64,000 bases of DNA from Dryocola sp036489025 (GTDB lineage: Bacteria; Pseudomonadota; Gammaproteobacteria; Enterobacterales; Enterobacteriaceae), in contig DASXGN010000047.1 in assembly GCA_036489025.1 (NCBI GenBank), forward strand, positions 186,001-250,000, written 5' to 3'. Of this stretch, positions 26,550-35,726 are shown one piece after another; the first letter of the stretch is position 1, and each line of letters starts with the position of its first letter. The position numbers and the translations under genes are program-made. Below the pieces are notes generated by a model. The model worked only from the letters and a program-made list of their open reading frames with translations. It was not told the origin of the DNA and made no database searches.

Positions 26550-27020
26550 ATGTCAGCCAAAGAACGATTTCTTCAAAAACTTCAGCAGCACCGCGCCGTC
26601 CCCGGCTCGTACGAGTCGAAAAGCCAGGCCGATATTGCCGCATTTCGTCAGCGTATGGGCCAGCTTCAGGCTGATATAGAAGGGTGGCTTGAGGGCACCG
26701 GGGTCCGCATTGAAAGCACGACCGTGTCGCTGGTCGAACTGCTGGTGGACAACCGCAGCTTTGACATTCCGGGGATTGAGCTTCGCCTGGAGAACAGGAT
26801 AGTGAAGTTCACGCCGGTGTTTCTGTACGGGCAGGGCGTGACGGGCTGCGTGGAAGCCAGCCTGTGCGCCGACGGTAAAGTGCAGCCGCTAAGCCGCCTG
26901 TTTATGCGCTCGGGCGAGAATATCAACTGGACCTGCACGCCGCCCACGGCAATCTCCGGCCTGCGACGCGCGTTCAATGAGGACGCCTTTTTCGAAATCA
27001 TCGAGGGTTTGCTGCCTTAG
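26550..27020 (+). CDS. Conserved-looking protein of unknown function
   Basis: The 156 residues from the ATG at 26550 (GGGATAGC before it) carry no signal peptide or membrane segment. The N-terminal third is a charged helix (KERFLQKLQQH ... FRQRMGQLQADIEGW); the remainder is mixed beta with a segment NRIVKFTPVFLYGQGVTGC and ends FNEDAFFEIIEGLL. I do not recognise the family. It lies 88 bases after pxpA on the same strand and convergent to the FidL-like gene. Confidence 0.65.
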   Translation: MSAKERFLQKLQQHRAVPGSYESKSQADIAAFRQRMGQLQADIEGWLEGTGVRIESTTVSLVELLVDNRSFDIPGIELRLENRIVKFTPVFLYGQGVTGCVEASLCADGKVQPLSRLFMRSGENINWTCTPPTAISGLRRAFNEDAFFEIIEGLLP

Positions 27021-27043
27021 TGGGCAGCCCCGTGATTAGCGAC

Positions 27044-27523
27044 CTACCGTGAGCAGAAGAACAATGGCCGCTTGCCAATGGCTATCATAAAACCGCTGCG
27101 GCCCTGATTGATAAATGAATAGGTCAGGGGATTATTGGGGTACACATAAAAGTCTGGCAGTATCCTGGCAAAAAAATCATCGGTTAGCGTGTCGATATTA
27201 TCGAATCTAATTATTTTGGTAGAAGACATTTTGTAGGTATTATATTTTTCTGTCCATGTGAATAAAACATCTCTTCTGACAGTTCCTTTGCGTTTGTTTT
27301 TTTCATTAACATTTCCGCTAACGGAGATTAAGCCCGTTTTGTTCTCTTGATTATACATGAAGTCAAGGGTGAGATTTGCACGGAAAGGCGGGTGAAAAAT
27401 AACAACCGAGGCGGTACATTTTAAAGGAATATGATCGTCTGCTCGTGAGTGAACCCAAGAGTAAATAGCGCTCATACCAAGAGTGATGACGGTGAGGGAA
27501 ATAATTATGGCTATTTTAATCAC
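27044..27523 (-). CDS. FidL-like membrane protein, partner of the MarT-like regulator
   Basis: A small protein with one N-terminal helix (IKIAIIISLTVITLGMSAIYSW) and a periplasmic domain of about 130 residues. The chosen start is a GTG at 27523: it overlaps the regulator's stop by 8 bases and has GGAG 7 bases upstream, giving 159 residues. A longer frame runs back into the regulator gene to 27595. Pairs of a ToxR-like regulator and a small membrane protein (MarT-FidL of Salmonella; ToxR-ToxS is the functional analogue) have this exact layout. I infer that it senses in the periplasm or stabilises the regulator. Confidence 0.65.
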   Translation of the reverse strand: MIKIAIIISLTVITLGMSAIYSWVHSRADDHIPLKCTASVVIFHPPFRANLTLDFMYNQENKTGLISVSGNVNEKNKRKGTVRRDVLFTWTEKYNTYKMSSTKIIRFDNIDTLTDDFFARILPDFYVYPNNPLTYSFINQGRSGFMIAIGKRPLFFCSR

Positions 27524-28382
27524 CGTCACGCTCCATGAAATAGAGCGAGATACAGCGAGGCTGCGCTTTTGTTGAATACTTCTCCCGGCAAACAACGGCC
27601 GTTAAGGCTGGCATTGCCTCGGACGAGGAAAAATAAATCCAGGGGTACTTTTTGCAGTCTAACCCTGAGCCTTTAATGATGGTTTTAAATTTTTGATAGT
27701 TATTGTTATCTCCCGGATCGTCATTCTTTGAATAAAAATGACAGCCATCCTCCAGGCCATAAAGAATGTAAAGATTAAAAAAAGACGTGTCATCATGACT
27801 GAGCCTTAGGAAGCTAATAATGATTAATCCAAGGGCAACGGATACCAGCATATATAACAGAGGAATGGATTTTATCTGGATGGTGCTATTATTGTTCTGG
27901 TTTGATGATCTTTGTTGTGGCTGGCGGGTCTGAGGTGTAGCGTTTGCCCCTTCTTCTTTTCCTGCCTTAGGTTTCAGTTCCTCGTTGAGGCGTACCCCTC
28001 TATTCTCTGCGGGAGTAGCGTCAGTATCCTTAGCCATATTCACGACATCTATTTTAACATCGCTGCTAATTTGAAAACCCTTACGCGGAATAGTGACGAT
28101 AATCGTCTCAGCTGATTCTCCCACCGCTCTTAGCCCGCGCCGTACAATTGAAATGTTTTGGTAGAGGGTATTGGTGGGCACGAGCATACCCTCCTTCTCC
28201 CATACCTTTTTGAAAAATTCCTTCTGTTGCACTATTTCGCCAGAGGCTTCAAGAAGTAAAAGCAGGCAGCGGCTCGCGGGGGCGGTAAGTACAACGTTCA
28301 GCTCGGGATCCTTCACTGAGATCAGCATCTTCTCCCCTGGCCGAAACTCAATACTATCATTGATGATCCAGTACATATCCAT
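27516..28382 (-). CDS. Membrane-bound winged-helix regulator (ToxR/CadC/MarT-like)
   Basis: The 288 residues comprise an OmpR-type winged helix in the cytoplasm (about residues 10-110; LTAPASRCLLLLLEASGEIV and NTLYQNISIVRRGLRAVGE are typical), a low-complexity linker rich in Gln, Asn and Lys, one transmembrane helix near 178-197 (SIPLLYMLVSVALGLIIISF) and a periplasmic domain of about 90 residues with three cysteines. Such one-component regulators bind AT-rich promoters directly from the membrane. It is transcribed away from the TPS/lipid operon across a 1.24-kb AT-rich gap and is its best candidate activator. Confidence 0.82.
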   Translation of the reverse strand: MDMYWIINDSIEFRPGEKMLISVKDPELNVVLTAPASRCLLLLLEASGEIVQQKEFFKKVWEKEGMLVPTNTLYQNISIVRRGLRAVGESAETIIVTIPRKGFQISSDVKIDVVNMAKDTDATPAENRGVRLNEELKPKAGKEEGANATPQTRQPQQRSSNQNNNSTIQIKSIPLLYMLVSVALGLIIISFLRLSHDDTSFFNLYILYGLEDGCHFYSKNDDPGDNNNYQKFKTIIKGSGLDCKKYPWIYFSSSEAMPALTAVVCREKYSTKAQPRCISLYFMERDGD

Positions 28383-29626
28383 ATCACTGTATTAGCTATC
28401 ATTAAACTAAAATAATAGAAACTAGCCGTCAGTATTGACGATTATTCTTGAGTTTTACACTTTTAGATAAGTACATTAATGTCATTTGTCGCGGGATGTC
28501 AAAAGATTAATTGGCATTTCAGATAAGTTAGCCGGTCTTCATTATCACCTTCGTGATAACAGGCAATAAATTTGATTCTATTTTATTCAATTACCCGCAG
28601 ACTTATAAGAAATATCTTGTGCGCAGGGGGGATTTCAAGCGGTGAGATAAACCTCCGTATTGCAATATGACTTTGAGGGGTTCTGTGTAAGTCAATGATA
28701 TATAGGTGTTTATTGGATTGTTTTTGTATTTCACACTTCGGGCTATTATTTAAGATTTCGGCTGCGCCATAAACTGTGCGTTTTTTTGACATTTTTATCA
28801 GTAAAATCCCATTCGAGAATTAACAATAATTAACCTTCTGATCTTACAATGTTTTTATTACAGCTACAGCGACCGCCACGGCTAGTTTGAAACGACCGAA
28901 CGCTTTTGAGCATCCTTGCCGGCGGATTCTCCGCATTAATATTTCACGGCATTTCAGAACCAATATTTAGTGGCCTCATAGGATTTTTCTTGGTCATTAT
29001 CCTGAGCTCACCGAAAGGAGGTTCTGAAGGGCTCAGTGAAGTCATGTGCTGATCTCACGCAGGTTAGCTTACCGGGATAAATCTTTTTCATTAAGGCATA
29101 TGCGTAAAGTCTTAATAAAAAACGTCCAGGCTAATCCATCAGAAAATAGCAAAGGATCCTCGAAGTGTAGAGCAGACAAACTACCTCTTAAATGATTAAT
29201 TATTGATCGATGAAAATGTGGTAATGAATATTGTTGTCTTAAATGACGGTCATTCGTCATTTAAGACATTATTATAACCATCTGTTTTTGATGGTTAATA
29301 TCGAATTAATGTTTGCTGTTGCTCGCGCAGGAAAGTGACGCATCTTATTAAGAGCAATTCACTTTTTTTTCGGGCTTATGCTGATAGCCTTTATCACAAC
29401 CAACGTTCACGAAGATATTTTGCTGCTAAGGATTTAGTGCCATGCATCTCGGTGCTAAATATTTAGCGGCGGATTGCAGTGGTGGGCATAAAGGCAATGG
29501 CCTGATAACCCATTTGAAATGGTCATTGAATTGTAAGCGCACGCAGCAAGAGATATCCCCATTCTCGGGATGCGTTTTTGCCGTCGTATATGACCTTGTA
29601 ACAACATTAACCAGAATCAGGAAAAA
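28383..29626. other. Long AT-rich divergent gap upstream of the TPS/lipid operon
   Basis: 1.24 kb with no gene I can support. It is clearly AT-richer than the surrounding genome and contains two inverted repeats (TTATCAC-CTTC-GTGATAA at 28542-28559, and a 14-bp one at 29235-29268). Short frames inside it lack conserved features. The composition suggests an H-NS-silenced control region for both the MarT-like gene and tpsA. Confidence 0.6.
29235..29268. promoter_or_regulatory. Perfect 14-bp inverted repeat, candidate operator
   Basis: TGTCTTAAATGACG and its exact complement flank a 6-base spacer. There is no T-run to suggest termination. It lies 360 bases before tpsA and is the most regular element in the gap. 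Confidence 0.6.
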
Positions 29627-32287
29627 ATGAAAAAGCAAAATACAACGCGCGGGTTGATAAAGTTCAACCCCATTGCCGCATCCATTTTGCTGTCTTTGCC
29701 AATGATGGCGCAAGCAGCAAATATCGAGATGAAGAATGGGAATTTAACGGCAGCCAACGGGGTTCCGGTTGTAAATATCAATTCAGCCAACCAGAACGGA
29801 ATCTCACATAACGTTTATGACCGGCTGAACGTGGATAAAAATGGCTTAATTTTCAACAATAGCCAGAACGGCGCGAACACCGTCCTCGGGGGGCAGATTG
29901 CAGGCAATAGCAATTTGAGTTCCGGTACTGCCAGTATCATTCTTAATGAAGTGACTTCCCGCAACGCAAGTGCTTTGAACGGAATGATGGAAGTCGCTGG
30001 TGATAAAGCCCACCTCATTATTGCCAACCCGAACGGTATTTCTGTACAGGGCGCAGGCTTTATTAATACTGAAAAAGCAACCCTCACCACCGGCAAGCCG
30101 GATATGCAAAATGGTGAACTGCGTGGCTATAGCGTAAGCGACGGTAGCGTCACGGTTCTCGGGCTGCAAAATGCATCGCCAACAGAAATCCTCGCACGCT
30201 CGGTGGTCGTAAAAGGAGATATTAGCGCCGAAGAGATCTCCGTTGTGGCGGGTATTAACTATGTCGGCACCGATGCCAAAGTACAAAGTTCAACGGCTTC
30301 CGGCTGGTGGCCTCCTTCGTATTCAATTGACGTTTCGAGCCTGGGTGGGATGTACGCCAACCGTATTAATCTGGTGAGCACCGAAAAAGGTGTGGGCGTG
30401 CGTAACGCCGGCACTATCGCTGCTGGCACAGGGGGGGTACAGATTGACACTAACGGTCGCCTGATTAACAGCAACGCGCTAATCAAAACCGCGGGCGACG
30501 TTAATGTGAAGATCAACGGTTCTCTGGAGAACGTGACCGGCAAAATTACCGCTGAAAAGAAGATCTACCTTGATACTAACAAAAACAGCGTGACCAATAC
30601 CCGCGCCGGTAATATTTCCGCGGCCTCCGATATTTATATCGAAAGTGGCTCCTTTGATAACACCAATGGCAAAATCGCCAGCGGCGGTATGCTGGCGCTG
30701 AAAACCAACAATCAGACCTTAACCAACTCCGGTAAAGGCAATACGGTGGGTATCAACGCGGCAGTGGTAGCGCTGGAAACGGGCACGTTGAACAATAACA
30801 ACGGCCAGATTCAGGGTTACTACGTAGGCTCGAAGTCCAGCAGGATCAACAACACCAGCGGCTCGATTGAGTCCTACGGTGATATTGATATGTCCAGCGG
30901 CAACGAAATTAACAACACGCGCGGCCTCATTCGCTCCAGCACCGGGCGCGTACAGCTTGCGGCCAACGGCGTGGTGTATAACAACAACACCAAAACGGCG
31001 GATACGACAAGCTCTGATTCTTTGGGCATCCTGGCAGGCCAGGGGGGAATTAAAATCACGGCGGGCACCCTTAATAACCGCGATGGCCAGATAGCCTCTG
31101 ATGCTGATGTTGCCCTGGAAAGCCGCGGCAATATCGACAGCTATAACGGTAAGGTCATGACCAACGGCATCGTTTCCATTAAAGGAAATTCGTATAACAA
31201 CAATCAGGGCGGTACCAGCGGCAAGAAAGGTGTAAAAACCGAGCTGACCGGTACCCTTGATAACCATATCGGCGTGCTGAGCTCTGAAGACGGCGATCTC
31301 GACCTGAAAGCTAACAGAGTGAACAACAACGGCGGAATGATACTGGCGAACAATATCAGTATTAAATCGGCGTCATCGATCAATAACAACGTCGGAATGA
31401 TGGTGGCGAATAAAAAGCTGACCCTCGATGCGGCTGCCGATGTGAACAACAGCTACGGTGATAACTTCGGCAGATCGTACGGCATCTACTTTGGTGCGCC
31501 AGAACAGAAGGGTGGCCTGATTGGCCGGGAAGGCGTTGAGATCGTTGCCAGCAGCATCAACAATAACTACAGCCGCATTATTGCTGAAGGTGGCCCGCTG
31601 AATCTGACCGCCACCGGTACGATCTCCAGCTCCCGTGCCCTGCTGGTCGGCGGCGGCGATAGCAATATTAAAGCAAGAACGCTGAACAACAACTATTCAA
31701 CCCTCTATAGCAAGGGAAACCTGGCGCTGGACGTTAACTCTTTGTCCAACTACAGCTCCGGTTCGCTTATCGACAATAATGCCACCGGTATTATCGCCTC
31801 TGATAAGAAACTGGATCTGAACGTCGGCAGCGGCTTCACCAACTACGGCTGGATCAGCAGCAAAGGAAGCGGCACCGTTACCGTCAGCGGTAATCTGACC
31901 AATAACAACACGATTAGCTCTGAAGGCGATTTGCACATTGGGGCGAACGCTTTAAGCAACTCGAAGGATATTTCCGCGCTCGAGGAGCTGTCGCTGACGA
32001 CAACCGGCACGGTGACTAACAGCCGTAACGGTAATATCAAAGGTAAAGCGACCAGGGTTCAGAGCGGCGACATCAACAACTATGGCAACCTGGTTGCCGA
32101 CGAGAGGCTGCAGCTGAACTCCAGCCGTAATATTTACAATAACGGCAATATGTACACCAAAGGCACGGCTTCAATCCATGCTAAAACGGTGAATAACAGC
32201 GGCCGTGACAGCTATCTTGGCGGGGTGAAAGGCACTGAGCTGGAAGCCGAGCGTGTGAATAACACCGGTACGATTGTAGGAATGTAA
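29627..32287 (+). CDS. TpsA-type secreted filamentous exoprotein (two-partner secretion)
   Basis: The 886 residues begin with a signal peptide (cleavage after AQA, near residue 30) and a TPS/haemagglutination domain (about 31-260). It contains NQNGISHNVYDRLNVDKNG and the diagnostic NPNGI motif at residues 134-138. The remaining 600 residues are irregular beta-helix repeats rich in Asn, Gly and Ser (many NNN and NNxG steps). There is no cysteine. The protein simply ends in the repeats: no CDI-type VENN motif, nuclease or pore-forming C-terminus is visible, and it is short for a haemolysin or FHA. AGGA lies 5 bases before the ATG. First gene of the 17-gene operon. Confidence 0.9.
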   Translation: MKKQNTTRGLIKFNPIAASILLSLPMMAQAANIEMKNGNLTAANGVPVVNINSANQNGISHNVYDRLNVDKNGLIFNNSQNGANTVLGGQIAGNSNLSSGTASIILNEVTSRNASALNGMMEVAGDKAHLIIANPNGISVQGAGFINTEKATLTTGKPDMQNGELRGYSVSDGSVTVLGLQNASPTEILARSVVVKGDISAEEISVVAGINYVGTDAKVQSSTASGWWPPSYSIDVSSLGGMYANRINLVSTEKGVGVRNAGTIAAGTGGVQIDTNGRLINSNALIKTAGDVNVKINGSLENVTGKITAEKKIYLDTNKNSVTNTRAGNISAASDIYIESGSFDNTNGKIASGGMLALKTNNQTLTNSGKGNTVGINAAVVALETGTLNNNNGQIQGYYVGSKSSRINNTSGSIESYGDIDMSSGNEINNTRGLIRSSTGRVQLAANGVVYNNNTKTADTTSSDSLGILAGQGGIKITAGTLNNRDGQIASDADVALESRGNIDSYNGKVMTNGIVSIKGNSYNNNQGGTSGKKGVKTELTGTLDNHIGVLSSEDGDLDLKANRVNNNGGMILANNISIKSASSINNNVGMMVANKKLTLDAAADVNNSYGDNFGRSYGIYFGAPEQKGGLIGREGVEIVASSINNNYSRIIAEGGPLNLTATGTISSSRALLVGGGDSNIKARTLNNNYSTLYSKGNLALDVNSLSNYSSGSLIDNNATGIIASDKKLDLNVGSGFTNYGWISSKGSGTVTVSGNLTNNNTISSEGDLHIGANALSNSKDISALEELSLTTTGTVTNSRNGNIKGKATRVQSGDINNYGNLVADERLQLNSSRNIYNNGNMYTKGTASIHAKTVNNSGRDSYLGGVKGTELEAERVNNTGTIVGM

Positions 32288-32304
32288 TTAATCATTACGT
32301 AATA

Positions 32305-32340
32305 AATAAAAGCAGCGGGCCGCCTGCTGCTTTTATTCTT
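32305..32340 (+). terminator. Hairpin with T-rich tail between tpsA and tpsB
   Basis: AATAAAAGCAGC pairs with GCTGCTTTTATT over 12 bp, with additional G-C pairs inside, followed by CTT. It probably ends most transcripts after tpsA and lets a fraction continue, raising TpsA over the downstream products. It could also protect the tpsA 3' end. Confidence 0.7.
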
Positions 32341-32351
32341 CAGGGACGAAT

Positions 32352-33998
32352 ATGAATATTCGATTTTACTTTACGCTGCTGATTTTCTTATGCGGCAGCT
32401 TCAATGCTGGCGCAGAGTTACAATTAAATCGGCTGGTTAAAGAACAGCAAAAGAATGATAACAATACGCTGCAGGAATCACGAGTAGAAAAAAAAGATGT
32501 GTTTTCTGGCAGCTCAGACAGTACGGCATCTGACATACACTTTCCTAAAGAAGATGTTTGCTATCGAATTAATGAACTGATTATTAATGATGATTTTTTA
32601 AATACCCGGGCGACAAAAAATATCAGGCAGCAGGTTGCCGGGAAATGCCTCGGCGCAAAAGGCATTGAGAAAGCGGCGGTGGTTTTACAGGATGTCTTTA
32701 TCAAGGCCGGCTATGTGACGACCCGCATTGAAACGCCCATGCAGGATCTGTCCACAAAAAAGCTCATTCTGTCCGTGACGCCTGGCCTGATCGAGAACGT
32801 TATCATTGAAGATCAGGACGTCCATGACTGGGTACTCCCCTTTGGCAAAGGTGATTTGCTCAATATTCGGCACGTCGAGCAAGGGTTGGAAAATCTGCAA
32901 AAAGTGCCCGGCGTTGACGTAAAAATTAATATTGTGCCAGGGCAGCAGGCGGGTTACAGCAATATCGTTATCCGCACCAATCGGGTAAAAAGCTGGAATG
33001 CCAGGGCTTCGTATAATAACTGGGGAGACAAAAGCACCGGCCGCCAGCTGGTCGGCGGCATTGGATATTTATACAACATGGCGGGCATGAGCGACCTCTT
33101 TTACATCGCGGGTAACAGCAGCAATACCGGGGCCTACAAAAGTCTGAGCGGCTACTACAGTTTCCCGGTTGGCTTCTGGGACTACGAGCTCTTTTACAGC
33201 CACAGCGAATCGCGGCAGGGTATCAGCCTGGGATTCATGGATCTCGACTACCTCGGCAAAAGTGAATACCTGAGCCTGAAGGGGTCGCGCACCCTGTACC
33301 GTGACATGGATAAGAAATTTACCGGCTCGGCGGAAATTTTACGCCGTAAATCTAATTACCGGCTGGGCGATATTGAGCTGGCGCTGCAAAAGCGTGATAT
33401 GGGCAACCTGCGTTTAGGCGTTAACTACAAACAAAATCTTGATAACGCAGCGCTGAATTCGACCCTGAGCTGGCAGCGATTCCTGACCTGGTTTGGCGGC
33501 GAAAAAACGCCGGATATGGTGCACGGGGACGTCAGCCCCGAAAGCGAAATTTTTAGTCTCGACGTTAATTATACGAAGTGGCTGCCCGTCAACTCCGTCA
33601 GAAGCTATTACGAGATGCACGCGGGTGGACAATACACGCAGGACACACTGACTTTGCAGGACCAGTTGACCATCGGCAACCGCTGGAACGTTCGCGGTTT
33701 TGAAAACAGTACGGGTATTGACGGCAATAAAGGCTTCTTTATGCAAAATACCCTGAATATGGTCACTGATTACCATCACGCCACGCTCTATTTAGGCGCG
33801 GATTACGGACAAATATCCGGCGACAGCTACCCGCAAAAAGCGTTTAACAGTAAAAAATTAATCGGGGCCGCCGTTGGGGTAAAAGGCAATATTAAAGATT
33901 TAGGATATGACGCCTCAATTTCCGCGCCGCTAGTTTATCCATCGAGTCTTAATGTTGATGATTTTATCATGAATTTTAGCCTCGTTTATCAGCTGTAA
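32352..33998 (+). CDS. TpsB outer-membrane transporter (ShlB/FhaC/HecB family)
   Basis: The 548 residues comprise a signal peptide (cut near GAGA, residue 22), a short helical/linker part, two POTRA domains (about 75-215, starting CYRINELIINDD) and a 16-strand Omp85-type barrel. The loop-6 motif VRGF is seen near residue 448 (WNVRGFENSTG) and the following DYG motif near 486. It exports TpsA through the outer membrane. It follows tpsA by 64 bases that hold a hairpin, and precedes the phosphopantetheinyl transferase gene by 17 bases. Confidence 0.95.
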   Translation: MNIRFYFTLLIFLCGSFNAGAELQLNRLVKEQQKNDNNTLQESRVEKKDVFSGSSDSTASDIHFPKEDVCYRINELIINDDFLNTRATKNIRQQVAGKCLGAKGIEKAAVVLQDVFIKAGYVTTRIETPMQDLSTKKLILSVTPGLIENVIIEDQDVHDWVLPFGKGDLLNIRHVEQGLENLQKVPGVDVKINIVPGQQAGYSNIVIRTNRVKSWNARASYNNWGDKSTGRQLVGGIGYLYNMAGMSDLFYIAGNSSNTGAYKSLSGYYSFPVGFWDYELFYSHSESRQGISLGFMDLDYLGKSEYLSLKGSRTLYRDMDKKFTGSAEILRRKSNYRLGDIELALQKRDMGNLRLGVNYKQNLDNAALNSTLSWQRFLTWFGGEKTPDMVHGDVSPESEIFSLDVNYTKWLPVNSVRSYYEMHAGGQYTQDTLTLQDQLTIGNRWNVRGFENSTGIDGNKGFFMQNTLNMVTDYHHATLYLGADYGQISGDSYPQKAFNSKKLIGAAVGVKGNIKDLGYDASISAPLVYPSSLNVDDFIMNFSLVYQL

Positions 33999-34015
33999 CC
34001 CGAAAGGTGAAAACG

Positions 34016-34387
34016 ATGAGTCGTATCGGTACTGATATTGTGGAAGTTGCGCGTATCGCCAGGGCAATAGCTAACTGGCAGCTCTCATTTCTTGAACGCG
34101 TATTTACCGCAGAAGAAATGATTAACATTGATATTGCAGATCCAAATATTGAAAGAGCGGCCGGATTCTGGGCGGCAAAAGAGTCAATGGTTAAAGCCTT
34201 AGGCTACGGTTTTCGGGACGGCATTCGCTTTCAGGATATCAGCGTAACGCATGATGCATTTGGCTGTCCCGGGTTCAAATTTTCAGGCAGGGTGAAAGAA
34301 ATTCTCGCTGAAAAAGGCATTACAGATGTTTGCCTCAGCATCTCTCATTGCCGAAGCTATGCCACCGCCGTAACGTTTATTTCTTAA
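34016..34387 (+). CDS. AcpS-type holo-ACP synthase (phosphopantetheinyl transferase)
   Basis: The 123 residues carry the AcpS signatures IGTDIVEVARI at the start and FWAAKESMVKALG near residue 55 (Mg/CoA-binding Asp and Glu kept), and end in SISHCRSYATAVTF. It transfers 4'-phosphopantetheine from CoA to a serine of an ACP, here presumably the cluster's own ACP. The ATG at 34016 is preferred to a GTG at 34007 by distance from AAAGG. It is an accessory copy, since chromosomal acpS normally sits with pdxJ. CylK plays this part in the streptococcal cyl operon. Confidence 0.9.
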   Translation: MSRIGTDIVEVARIARAIANWQLSFLERVFTAEEMINIDIADPNIERAAGFWAAKESMVKALGYGFRDGIRFQDISVTHDAFGCPGFKFSGRVKEILAEKGITDVCLSISHCRSYATAVTFIS

Positions 34388-34404
34388 CTTAATGTGTATA
34401 AAAA

Positions 34405-35160
34405 ATGTATAAATATAGCGATCTGAAAGATAAAAAAATCCTTGTCAGCGGGGCCAGCGGTGATATAGGAATAAGTATTTGCGATAGGTTTCTCGACCAG
34501 AACTGTGATGTCTACGCACTGTATAAATCGAATATCTCGCAGCTGACCGGGCTGAAAGAAAATCATATAAATGGTCAGCGACTGCATATTATACAATGCG
34601 ATCTCGCAGACCCTAACAGCGTATCCGCACTGTGTACCCGCCTGACAAACGAGACGGGGAGAATTGACGTGCTGATAAACAACGCCGGCATTGTTAAGGA
34701 CAGCCTTTTTGCGGCGATGAGCTTCGATGATTTTAACTCGGTCATTGATACTAACCTGCTCGGTGTCTTCCGCCTGACGAAAGAGACGTTAATGCTGCTG
34801 CGCTCGGCGGAAAATCCGGCGGTGATTAACGTTGCCTCAATTGCCGCGATTATTCCTAGCGTCGGTCAGATTAACTACAGCGCATCGAAAGGGGCCATTC
34901 TCGGCTTTACCCGCACCCTGGCAGCCGAACTCGCCCCGCGAGGCGTGCGCGTGAATGCGGTCGCTCCGGGAATGATTGAGTCGAAAATGGTCAAGAAAGT
35001 CTCGCGCACGGTGGTACGCGATGTGACTAACTCTATTCCGCTTAAGCGGCTGGGCAAGTGTGAAGAGGTGGCGAACACCATCGTTTATCTGGGCTCCTCC
35101 GCCTCCAGCTATATTGTCGGCCAGACCATCGTTATCGATGGCGGCCTGGTGATGAGGTAA
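34405..35160 (+). CDS. FabG-like 3-ketoacyl-ACP reductase (SDR)
   Basis: The 251 residues form a classical short-chain dehydrogenase. The nucleotide motif reads SGASGDIG (residues 15-22, slightly off the usual TGxxxGIG), then NNAG at 92-95 and the catalytic Ser145, Tyr158, Lys162 (YSASK). It would reduce the beta-keto group of the ACP-bound chain with NADPH. It corresponds to CylG of the cyl operon. It overlaps nothing and follows the AcpS-like gene by 17 bases. Confidence 0.92.
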   Translation: MYKYSDLKDKKILVSGASGDIGISICDRFLDQNCDVYALYKSNISQLTGLKENHINGQRLHIIQCDLADPNSVSALCTRLTNETGRIDVLINNAGIVKDSLFAAMSFDDFNSVIDTNLLGVFRLTKETLMLLRSAENPAVINVASIAAIIPSVGQINYSASKGAILGFTRTLAAELAPRGVRVNAVAPGMIESKMVKKVSRTVVRDVTNSIPLKRLGKCEEVANTIVYLGSSASSYIVGQTIVIDGGLVMR

Positions 35161-35163
35161 CGG

Positions 35164-35712
35164 ATGTCGAGATATTCCATACCTTCAAAACTGTTTCTTG
35201 AGATGGGCGGCTGGCGTCAACCTCTGCTGATGGTCGATAGAATAGACGACTATAAATACGGCGAAAACGGTTCTATTCACGTCGTTAAACACGTCACTTA
35301 TAACGAACCGTATTTACTCGGGCATTTTCCTGAAGACCCAATTATGCCCGGTGTCATTATCGCGGAGATATTCGGTCAGGCGAGTGAGTATCTCTCTTTT
35401 CTGACGGATATTTGCGACATTTATCGCCAACGCTTTAATGAGGAGGTGAAATCCCTGCGTGATATTCATGCTCGTATTAACGACGGTAACATGCTGGATA
35501 TTATTCGCTGTCGCCGTGCCCAGGTTCGCGGCGTGCTGGCCGCGCAAAACTTAAAATTCAAGGATATCGCCTACCCCGGGGATACCATTGAAGTCGTCAG
35601 CAAACTGGCTTTCTCTGATGCCAACGGTTTCAAGCACTATTCGGTCACGGCGAACGTTGGCAAAAAGCTTATAAGCCAGGGGACAATTATCAATTATCGA
35701 GAAGTTAAATAA
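35164..35712 (+). CDS. FabZ/FabA-like 3-hydroxyacyl-ACP dehydratase
   Basis: A 182-residue single hot-dog-fold protein with the motif GHFPEDPIMPGVIIAEIFGQ. It provides His54 and Glu68, the FabZ-type catalytic pair. It would remove water to give a trans-2-enoyl chain. At 182 residues it is longer than typical FabZ (about 150), with an insertion near residues 75-105. Begins 3 bases after the reductase gene. Corresponds to CylZ. Confidence 0.88.
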   Translation: MSRYSIPSKLFLEMGGWRQPLLMVDRIDDYKYGENGSIHVVKHVTYNEPYLLGHFPEDPIMPGVIIAEIFGQASEYLSFLTDICDIYRQRFNEEVKSLRDIHARINDGNMLDIIRCRRAQVRGVLAAQNLKFKDIAYPGDTIEVVSKLAFSDANGFKHYSVTANVGKKLISQGTIINYREVK

Positions 35713-35726
35713 AGGGAGTTGTGAAA

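Noticed and set aside
28583..28792. A 69-codon minus-strand frame in the AT-rich gap before tpsA
   Set aside because: No ribosome binding site, no domain or signal, and odd composition; it probably arises by chance in non-coding DNA.
29069..29260. A 63-codon minus-strand frame overlapping the 14-bp palindrome
   Set aside because: No ribosome site and no recognisable feature; the palindrome is better explained as a regulatory element.
29442..29630. A 62-codon plus-strand frame ending in the tpsA start codon (ATGA overlap)
   Set aside because: AAGGA lies 9 bases before its ATG, so it is not impossible, but the sequence is irregular, basic and without a signal or domain. The tpsA start has its own good ribosome site.
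29627..32287. Contact-dependent inhibition (CdiA/CdiI/CdiB)
   Set aside because: No VENN motif, no toxin C-terminus and no small immunity gene after the exoprotein; the gene order A then B also differs from cdiBAI.
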